A stretch of DNA of 64,000 nt. Origin: Ectobius pallidus. Lineage: Eukaryota > Arthropoda > Insecta > Blattodea > Ectobiidae. The DNA is taken from NCBI GenBank assembly GCA_964059195.1, contig CAXKWD010000009.1, positions 84,603,432-84,667,431 on the forward strand, in the 5' to 3' direction. Every line of letters begins with the position of its first letter. Positions within the stretch are counted from its first letter, which is position 1. Shown here one piece after another: positions 55,230-64,000 of the stretch. The notes under the pieces were generated by a model that saw only the letters and a program-made list of their open reading frames with translations, was not told the DNA's origin and ran no database searches. The translations under genes and the position numbers were made by a program.

Positions 55230-56620
55230 TGTTATGCGAAATAACACCGAAAATAACCCAACTTTCGTAGCGAAACCTAACATTTTTAATTAGGCCTACC
55301 GTAAAATATGATCCTTACCTATATTCAGTTATTGAAACATGATCTGTTCAGTGTTACACGAAGGAAGCTATAAAATAGTAATAGTGTGCATTGCTGTAAT
55401 TTCTTTGTCCGTTAATCGCAACTAAGAGGCTCTTCTTTATTGTGTAAGAGCCAATTGTACATGAACAATTGTTTGTTATGACTACCTTATAGTTTGTTTA
55501 ACAAAGATCATATGGTTATAGGTTGTTAAACGTAAAAACAAGCTTCCAGATTTGGATCTAGAGCAAGGATTTTCATTTATTTAATGTGTTATAGATTTAA
55601 TTCAATTCAATTATAGAGGCCTCTCTTTGAAAAAATGTCAGAACTAAGGTAGTCTGTAACCTAATATATAGCACCACTAACCCATCGTCATCAATAGATG
55701 GTTTGCATTATTAAATAATAATATAAATCCTGCCTACATGAATGTATGTATAAACATTCGTAGTGACATTCTTCTTGCTCTCTTTTTAGACCAGAAGCCT
55801 GTTTACTTCTTGGCCTTTTTGTGAGGCTTTTTCGTGATTAATCGTAGGGATAGTGGCTAGCCGGTGCCTTGATGAGAGAGAAGGTTTTGGGTTATAAACT
55901 GAAGTTCTTATTACAATTGAGGGATCTACAACTTGGCGTAGAAACCAAACCATGGCTAGTATCCTATATGCTGCACTTTTACAGTATATTATCAGAGCTG
56001 AAGCCACTCATGAAAGTTCTGCTCCGACCTAGATTAGGTGTAGGCCGAATAATTTAAAATATGACCTCTATTAAATATTTTCAGCTGTCTTAATAATGTT
56101 AAAACATGTAGGCCTGCAGTGTTAGTATACACATTTGTATAATATTAGGTACAGTATACATTTGGGTGCAGTCTAGGATTGATATATTTTCAAATCAATT
56201 TACGTAAAAAACTATTTTTTTTAATAACGTCGAGGTGCAAGCAGAGTAGATTCTAGCCGGGTTCAAACGTTTTCTTTCATGTTATGATCATGAAGTGTGT
56301 CTAGACTATATATATTGATGATTTATAAATTGCCTGTACATTAAATTGCATGTATAGCTTCGTCGCTGCCTCGCATTATAGCCACTGTTAAAAGAGCGTA
56401 AAATTTTATGTATGAAAAGTGTAAGAACGTACCAGACGATCAATTCTGCATCTGTAAACAGTAGCACGTTTCAGGATCGTTTAGGAAAAAGACATGTTTT
56501 CGGCGAAGTAGCAGTTTCATTTGAAAACTGGGGAAAGAATTCACGGGTCGGAAAAGCAATTTGTAATGCATGTACCATAATCATACATAAACAACACAAC
56601 GGCGTGTAAAAATGAATATT
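55230..56620. other. Non-coding stretch, nothing recognised
   Basis: Open frames at 55786-56057 and 56412-56609 show no domain, signal or splice context I could defend. Confidence 0.4.
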
Positions 56621-56621
56621 A

Positions 56622-56700
56622 TCGAGCGAGATGGCAGAGGCGCTAGCTTGGTAGACTCGCGTTTGGGAGGTTTGGGGTTCTAGTCCCCTGTAGGAGCCAT
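56622..56700 (+). repeat. tRNA-like sequence, probable SINE head
   Basis: Shows GAGATGGCAGAGGCGCTAGC (A-box region), a long variable region and a B-box GGGGTTCTAGTCCCC. The fold resembles a Leu/Ser-type tRNA with weak acceptor pairing. No body or duplication recognised. Confidence 0.45.
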
Positions 56701-56759
56701 AACAACGCCAGAAGCAGTTTACGGCCTACTGGTAGAGCTTAAAAATTTATAAACACACG

Positions 56760-57339
56760 ATATTCCCTAAAAATACAGTACCATCGTGTGTAAATAAGGC
56801 TAGAAAATAAGTATTGACAATTTTAGTTAACGACAATAGTTACTTTTTTCTCTGAGCTTTTATTTTAGATTTTGGGGGAGTGAAGAGTTGACAATATTAT
56901 GAACGTGACTGTACGCTAATGCAATCAAGTGAAGACCCAAAACAAGCCGTCTCTGCATATTCCACCAAGCGCATAGTGGAAGTGACCGTGTGCTGTAGGT
57001 GTTTTTTAAGTGATGTGTGATACCATAATTTTATTTATTCTTAGCACGTATAGTGTGACTTCAGTGCTGTAATTCAGATAACATGCTGTAATTATCTTCA
57101 AGGGTTTAACAATATTTCCGTGATCTATTTATATAGGACTGAAGAAGGAATAATAGTGGTGTACTTTTAGTTGTTACCCTGTCTTCCCATACAGCTGCTT
57201 AGCACAAATGATTTTACCAAACGTACGTCCTCACAGGTTGTTAGGACTCAATCGTCTGCAAATGAATTGAACCACCACATACACACTCGTATAATGGAAA
57301 AGTCGTCTAATCTCGTGTCAATTGCGGTAGGCCTGATTA
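56760..57339. other. Non-coding stretch, nothing recognised
   Basis: No supported gene or repeat. Confidence 0.4.
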
Positions 57340-57347
57340 TAGATTAT

Positions 57348-57816
57348 TAGGGGGGCGGATTTCTATGAAATGTCATATTTTCCCCCTTTGCATTATTTCA
57401 GGTTTCCGACTGATTTAAACCCGATTCCAAGCATCCTGGTAAAAATGGAACGGCTTTTATTGTGCATATAACTGCATATTTAGGAAATTTTCAACTGTTG
57501 TAGCATATTTAGTATGGATATATATATTTAGGTCATATTATGGCATATTTGTGTGCATATTAAAGAAATTTTGAAGTTTCATATCATGTTTTTTTTTAAT
57601 TTTGCATTATAATGATACGTTTTGAGAATTTACAGATATTTTAAATAATTAACACTATATTTTAATAAAATGTATTGTAATGAAACTTAAAAAAATATAC
57701 ACAATGTGTAAGTGGTAAAGTCATATTTTAAATTTTATTGGTCATATTTTAATATTTGTTAGGTCATAAATGCATGCCTATATCCTATTTTTTAGGTCAT
57801 AGAAATCCGCCCCCTA
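57348..57816. mobile_element. MITE family B, copy 3 (hAT-like)
   Basis: Same TIRs and interior as 16705-17170 and 24751-25219, but in the opposite orientation. 8-bp duplication TAGATTAT (57340-57347 and 57817-57824). 469 bp. Confidence 0.92.
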
Positions 57817-57824
57817 TAGATTAT

Positions 57825-58489
57825 ATACTTTTCAACCTCAAGTTCGAAAAGTGTTTAATTATATTCGCATTATATATATATATATAGAGGCCTAATTTTA
57901 GAAAGGATTTCACTGTCGGTAGTAGTTAAATAAAATTCATTAGAAGTAATTTCTAAGAATGTGTATTAAATTTTATTTTTAGAAAATCATGTCCAATTAA
58001 AAAAATATTCTGAAGTGAAACACGTGTCTTCTTCTAGCTTTCATTCCGATATAGTGTACGTGGCTGTATTGCAGTTAAGCTCATTCAGTTGTCCATTCCT
58101 CATTTAAAGCCTTATTGCCCGCGAGGCAAGACTTAAACCTGAGTTTTTAGATGGTTGAAAGACCACCAGAGAATTAATTCGATAAAAAGTCTCAAATAAA
58201 AGTTTTAGCCCGAATTCATGTAAGAGTTAAGCAGCCTCTAACTAAAGGTTAGAAAATTATTGGGGAACATGTGTTGAATGAAAATTTTAACTCTTTAATG
58301 TGTGCAGTTTGTGTTTAAATTTAAAGGAAATCGTTAGAGCGGTTCGAGATAATCGCGGGAAAATAAAAATTCTTAATATAAAGTGGTAGAAATGATAAGT
58401 CGCCGCCATGTTTCGTGTGACATCTCCGGGAGATAACGTAACATTTAGTTCTGTACTATTCCAATTTTACTAATTACTAATTAGTATTA
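57825..58489. other. Non-coding stretch, nothing recognised
   Basis: A short (TA)n run at about 57871-57885. No gene seen. Confidence 0.4.
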
Positions 58490-58524
58490 CTACAATATTA
58501 ATTTTCAGTTTTCGAGCTACGGTA

Positions 58525-58555
<31 letters not shown>

Positions 58556-58680
58556 TGACAAGTTTCCGAAAACTGTATTATGTGTTTAGGGCACCATCAA
58601 ACTTGTGTTAATGTTAAACTCTCGACATCGAATTTCAGGGTCGAAAGACAATGCTTTCTCGTCTATAGTATCTATAGTAT
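58490..58680 (+). repeat. Interspersed repeat family J, copy 4
   Basis: Blocks TTTTCGAGCTA, a pure (AC)n run (about 58531-58555), TGACAAGTTTCCGAAA, CTCGACATCGAATTTCAG and ACAATGCTTTC follow the family order. Confidence 0.5.
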
Positions 58681-58689
58681 GGGTAGAAA

Positions 58690-61332
58690 TCATAATAAAG
58701 CCTACAGACTTTCGTTTTTAATCAAAATTAGAAATGTAAGTATTTTACAGTGAGAATAATATAGCCTACTTAGGCATCAAATTCATGCAATGACGGGTGT
58801 GCATATTTATGTATTATTTTTACCTGTAAGTAGGTAAACAAATGTGCTCTATCATGATAGGCTTATAGATTTTCATCAAACATACAAATTTTATGACAAA
58901 ATTTGAGGTGCCCTCTATATACATATGTGTGTAGCTCGAAACCTAAAAATATTTGAATTTGCGTTAAGCAAAATCTGGTGTTGTGATTGACAAAATGTGT
59001 CTACTTCCTCTAATTCTTTCTACTATTTGACATGAAGAGTATCTTGTTCCTTGCTGTTTTCATAATAACGGGTCAAGCGTTTAAGATGTTCGTACTAAGA
59101 TCTAAAACTTCGTCTGAAATACTTTTCGTAAAACTTGTTTGATGAATAGATAAAGGCTAGACGTTTTCTTCTGCAACCCTATTTGTGTTGCTTCCTCAGC
59201 AACAAATTTGAGGAAGACAACTGAATGCAGTCGCCTTCTCTGTCAAGATGAAAAGTGACATAATTACGACATTCATGTTTGAAGTATAGAAAGTCATGAG
59301 AGTGTTAAGATTTTTATAAGAAATGAATCATTAGTGTTCATTGGTCGGAAAAACTAAGAACCTTACATTCTAAATCGAAATTACTTTTACTATAGCTTGC
59401 CATGAAACACATTGTATAGTTTATTAAATTTAAACTAATGTTTCTTAAGTTACTTTTGTTACTTTTACCAGCATCATCCATATTTTTCGAAATACTATGA
59501 AAATTTTCTAGAAGCTAACCCATTTCGAAATTGATCTACCTTTTTTCATAATTTGAGGTTGAAAAGTCTAGTTGTTTGTAGAAAGATATGTTCTACTAGA
59601 ATACTATAACATAACACACTTATTGGATGAAAGTATTTGAAGTAAGCGGGTGAAAAATAATTTAATGTAATTTAATTTTAATTCCAACCCGCATCGTAAC
59701 TGCTTAACAGCGTAATGAAATTCTCTATTCATTGTGACCTAATTCCTGTGGCCCTAAAAAGTACTTGCACTAATTATGCTTAATGAATATGGAAAACTTG
59801 TTCTTAGAAATTAAAATTAGCTCCTTTACGCTCGGCTATTAGCATCACTAGCATCTTATTGGAATTGAGGTTGGGATTTTCTTTGGCTCTGTATCCTTAA
59901 CTGGATCTCTGTGCGGTTTTCTTATGAGACTGAAATGTCTGGTCATGCACTAAACTCACTGGAAAATAGCTTGTTTTGTCTTTTGTCTGCTTGCACTGCC
60001 TGTCTTAAAACGGGAAGAACATTGCATTCTGCTGATTGGAGTGAAAATAAATCATAAAAATAGCATTAAAAAGAATCAAACAAATAAAGAAAATTAGCTT
60101 TACTGTACTAAGGATAAGATTATTTGGTGTTCTTGAAAGAGGGGTTATGGGATCAAGATAATCGCTACAATTATTTTGTGTGTGTTCGGTTCAAAAGTGA
60201 ACACATTTAAGGCTTTATCACGGTTATTACGCTGAAATTTCGGTAATATTAGTAGTCTAACAAATTTTACCACTGTGGCTAGTTTAGTGATAGGCTTTTG
60301 ATAATTGCCCAATATAGGCTAAGCTCCGAAAGTATGATTATATATGATTTTTTAAAAATTACTATTACTATCCGAAATATTTTATAACAGCAGAACTAAG
60401 CTCGAATAGCATATTTTATCCCTCACACGGAAGATAACGGAAATTAAAAAATCCTAAATTTGTGTGTTGCTTGTTAGTGGGCCTACCTAAATAAAGACAA
60501 ACGAAATAAACCGATTTTTTTATCTCACGGATGTATTGAGAACTACGATTAATACTCGGAACAGTAACTCATTACTTTAAAATCAAGTATTGCAAAATTT
60601 ATTTACAGATTAATTAATGATCCCCATTGCCGAAATCATGAAAAATTCACAATAGCTTGAAACACGTACTGCATGTAAGCCTCGTATAAACTTATAAATA
60701 AAATGGAATTATTTAAAACCACTTCAGATAGTGAACAAAACATAAATCGGTTTAATTATAGCATTTTTTTATAAGACACTACAAATTGTGAAATACAAAG
60801 ATTAGGCTATATAAACTATACTTAACCCCAATTCATAACATTTTCCTGTGCATTTAAAATTATTGTTTGTTTCACAAATAAAAGATTTCGCCCAATGGTG
60901 AGGAAACTGTGAATGTGACAGCTTGGCACGGGGATTACCACTGATCTCTTGAAATAGTTTGTCGCTTAACCATTTCCTTATCTTCCGAACACCATGGCCA
61001 AAAGTTTCTACGGCAAAAGCAACAAAGATATAATTTTCTTTAATGTCGAGATAGGCCTATTTGTTCCTTATACTAAAAGAAACTGTTCGGCTGCAGAACC
61101 AGAACGCCCTTGAAAATGGAGGCAGCGTGGGCCTTCGAAATGTCGAGAGAAATTCACTTCCTCACTGACTGACCATCCGAGAAACTTTCACTCAAATTAT
61201 TCGCCAGGAAAACCTACGCTCTAACAGAAGTCGAGAGTTTTTGGTCACATAATAAAAGATGCCGAATTTTCTTGTAACAAAGATGAAACAAATAACAGAT
61301 TCGTACATAATTTGTTAAACAATTTAATCATA
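58690..61332. other. Long non-coding stretch, nothing recognised
   Basis: About 2.6 kb of AT-rich sequence without recognisable genes, TIR elements or tandem repeats. Confidence 0.45.
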
Positions 61333-61510
61333 CAGTCAAGCCTCTGCATAACAAAGATCGATACAAAGATAAATCCGCATGTAGCAATATTTTGTTTGGT
61401 CCCGGCGAATTTCCTATTTCATTCATGTTAAATGTACGGTAACTCATAACGATGAAGCTATTTTAGAAACACCCTTTTATAACGATATTTGGTTGAATTG
61501 TTACTGCAAA
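61333..61510 (+). mobile_element. Possible pogo/Tigger-like fragment
   Basis: CAGTCAAGCCTCTGCATAAC at the left, then TTTGGTCCCGGCGAATTTC and a TATAACGATATTTGG phrase, resemble the ends of Tigger-type elements. No matching right end found. Confidence 0.4.
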
Positions 61511-62718
61511 CCAGTAGCTTATCCCTGTGGATGGTAACTGGTATCAGATCAGTATCCTGCCCAGCCACCAATATTGTTTTCTTGGTGCCTGATATCTGTG
61601 ACATTTCTTAGAAATTCCAGGAAAGAAAGCTTCACGGCTAAAATCAACACTTATGCGTGCAAAAACTTATTGTGAATTAGGTTGTTAGTTTAACATGTAC
61701 ATAATGTGCAATTAAAGCACCATAAGGAGCAATTGTTTTAGTTTTGCCTTAGCTATGTGGTGAATTTGCTTGTCTTCTTCCCTCTTCCTACCATCTAAGA
61801 GTTTGAAAGTCTGACATACGGCTAATCTCAGAAGGCTCCTTGATGTTAAACCAGCCTGAATAGTAAGTTTTTACTGTGCGGGTGTAAAGTAGCTATGGTT
61901 ACAATTCAAGGGAAGTTAGTATGTTGAGATTTTTTTAATGTGTGGTAAATTACAACCCCCTAAATATAACCAAACAGTCTGCTAGGGTCTATATAGTTAT
62001 AAGGAGGTTTCACTTTATTACAATTATTGTAGTCGGAAGAACGTCGCTACAGCACTATTACTTTCTGCCCAGGTATTCTATCTTATTAGTGTTAAATAGC
62101 TGGAAATTTGGCATTCTGTGTAAAGGAGGAATTGTTCAGTTAATGAGATAGAACATAATCGTTCGATAAATACATTTGGGAAAGATAATATCTGAAATGT
62201 AATTTGGAACCAGTGAGACGTAAAATTTATTTGATACGCATCATGAGTGAATCAGTAGCGTGGAGATTTTTATTGTGATTGACTGCTATTAATATCAGAG
62301 AGGCAGTCTGTCTGCAAATGTCTATTGTGTTTTCATGAATATGGACTGACCTCACAGTTTCGAATTGTGGAATGACGTAGCATAAGTGTGACGTCCTTTC
62401 CTTGTATTTCAGGCGGATTGTGTAGCAATGAATATTCGATATCCATTAGTGTGTAGCTAGCTATAAGTCTTATAAATACGAACGACATCGTTCCAGAATA
62501 AAATATTCAGAAAAGCTATAGTGGGGTCGAATAATCGATGTCCTTCTTGTTTCTTTACGTAATATACGGGGTGTGGTAACCGCCAGGATTAGCATGTGTA
62601 TGTACTAACTGATGCCTTTATATGTTCCCACATATTGACCAAAATTTGGCTCAGTATTTACTAAAAGATGTGTAAATTTACCCAAAATACAGCAGGAAAT
62701 TCGTTAGTATTTCCGCTA
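61511..62718. other. Non-coding stretch, nothing recognised
   Basis: No supported gene or repeat; the frame at 61942-62151 has no family feature. Confidence 0.4.
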
Positions 62719-63240
62719 TTAAGTGCCAGAATGGTACTTTATGAGATTGTGTGGTGGACGGGAAAATGTTTATCTGTCTCTGTCTGTCAGTTCGCGCGAT
62801 GACTCAAATACTCTTTATCGGATTTTCAAGAAATTTGGTATACGCATTTATAACGTCAGTGGGAAGAAGCCTATTGATATTGGACCACATCGGTTGACCG
62901 GAACCGGAGTAATGCCCAATTTAGTGTGTATTTTAAGAATTTATTAAATGCAAATCAGTTCTCATGACAACATATTGTTTTACAGTGTTCATATTCGGCT
63001 TTGGAAGTTGCAATACAGGTAGCTTTGACAAATAACACTACCCACATATTCCTCCACATATGCTTATCAAACTAGACTTTTGTTCTTCCGTAAGCCCTGC
63101 TGAATGAATCGATCTGGAACTTAATTTGGAAATCGGTTAAAAAAATAACTTAGCCTATTTTCTGCATGTCACAATTGCAATCATCACTGATTAAACAAAA
63201 TCATTCTGGCACTTTGTTACATCAGTTTACCTGATTTTAT
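62719..63240 (+). mobile_element. Family G repeat, copy 2
   Basis: Starts TTAAGTGCCAGAATGGTACT and has the inverted ATTCTGGCACTT near 63202-63213, then the ATCAG..CTGAT tail ending at 63240. Collinear with 2524-3001 throughout, with one extra segment near 63000. Non-coding. Confidence 0.75.
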
Positions 63241-63600
63241 CTTAAACATGCTATGGTGGCATTTTAGCTGTTCCCTCCCAGTAATCCCGCTTAAACTACA
63301 CGGAAAATGCAACGACAGTTAATGGACGGCTGCAAATGCAGAACCTGAGAACATGTTAAACCGTCGTGTAGAGGTAGAGTAGGGCTATGTATTTTAATGA
63401 ATATTAAAAACAGGATCATAGTTAAGTATATGACCAAACAAATATGACAAAAATGCAAATTAATATACAGATTAAACAAAGAAATACATGTTTCATGATA
63501 TAGATCTTTAAAAATCTGTTTAGTCTAAATTATCCCTTAAACTCAGGTGAACAGTAGGTTATGCATTCTAATAATGCAGCTTAATACTCAGTCGCAACTG
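63241..63600. other. Non-coding stretch, nothing recognised
   Basis: No supported gene or repeat. Confidence 0.4.
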
Positions 63601-63699
63601 TACGACTTTCGTGTGATTAATCGTAATACGACTTTCATGTGATTAATCGTAGTACGACTTACATGTGATTAATCGTAGTACGACTTTCATGTGATAATA
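63601..63699. repeat. 26-bp tandem repeat, about four units
   Basis: TACGACTTTC starts at 63601, 63627, 63653 and 63679; each unit continues TGTGATTAATCGTA with few changes; the last unit is incomplete. Confidence 0.92.
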
Positions 63700-63707
63700 G
63701 TTTAGAC

Positions 63708-63956
63708 CAGCGTTTCTCCACTGGTGGTCCGCGAAGATGGTGCAGATGGTCCGCAGACTAATTAAAAAATATCATAAAGCAAGTGGAAAGTAAAGAAGTA
63801 AAATTTTTTCACATATTTCGTTATAATGACCTATAATTAGTACTCCAATATTAAAAATATAGGCCTTCTTTTGAAAATGGGACGTAAAATTAGGGGTCCG
63901 TAAAATTGTTTAGACATTTTAGAGGTCCTCGGGTTCAAAAAGGTTGAGAAACGCTG
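63708..63956. mobile_element. hAT MITE, 249 bp
   Basis: The left end CAGCGTTTCTCCAC and right end GAGAAACGCTG are inverted repeats of a widespread hAT type. The 8-bp duplication is GTTTAGAC (63700-63707 and 63957-63964), fitting nTnnnnAn. Non-coding; contains GGTCCGC phrases near the left end and GGGTCCGT near the right. Confidence 0.9.
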
Positions 63957-64000
63957 GTTTAGACCAAAGGAGCTATTAAGATGGAAAGGTAGATTCAGAC

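Noticed and set aside
63601..63699. CRISPR-like array
   Set aside because: Units are contiguous 26-bp tandem repeats without spacers, in a eukaryotic context.

Overview
This window looks like gene-poor, AT-rich, repeat-dense nuclear DNA from an insect. I infer this from the mix of transposons: a piggyBac element, a copia-type LTR retrotransposon, a hAT element related to vertebrate GTF2IRD2/ZBED proteins, 3' ends of APE-type LINEs, tRNA-headed SINEs and many short inverted-repeat elements. The total absence of bacterial-style gene packing and the long (TATG)n, (ATT)n and (TA)n tracts also point to a eukaryote. A large-genome hemimetabolous insect such as a cockroach or termite would fit, but that is an impression and not something the sequence proves. 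I found no host protein-coding exon I would defend. Every convincing coding stretch belongs to a mobile element.

Layout. 1-3 kb: the right end of a hAT-like MITE cut by the window edge, a tRNA-like SINE head and a repeat called here family G. 3.17-5.90 kb: a complete piggyBac element with TTAA flanks, terminal inverted repeats (TIRs) and an intact 631-residue transposase. 6-15 kb: microsatellites, decayed LINE and SINE pieces, and a 702-bp inverted-repeat element. 15.5-16.1 kb: a 515-bp foldback palindrome. 16.6-30 kb: many MITEs (families B, C, D, H, I), a G-poor minisatellite, a LINE 3' end, and a tRNA SINE with an adjacent perfect-looking hairpin. 31.26-35.56 kb: a hAT element with an 8-bp target duplication and a broken transposase, itself invaded by a family G element; it sits next to a LINE C-terminal remnant. 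35.79-39.61 kb: a copia-type element with two identical 145-bp LTRs and an AACAC duplication, but with the central reverse transcriptase removed. 39.8-46.7 kb: small TIR elements, a MITE sitting between two (TATG)n arrays, and a LINE 3' end interrupted by two MITEs. 47-64 kb: SINEs, more copies of the same MITE and repeat families, long stretches where I see nothing, and at the far right a 26-bp tandem repeat beside a hAT MITE.

The most interesting result is a group of five MITE families (A-E). They have different outermost bases, share a TIR core around CGGATTT..ATGACC, and create 8-bp duplications that resemble one another (roughly nTTATRAC, a nearly self-complementary site). This suggests one hAT-type transposase lineage with a sharp target preference. 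Other points worth a second look are the copia copy that moved recently yet lacks RT, the complete piggyBac, the nested hAT, family G with its tandem growth, and a strong excess of the palindrome TAGGCCTA.
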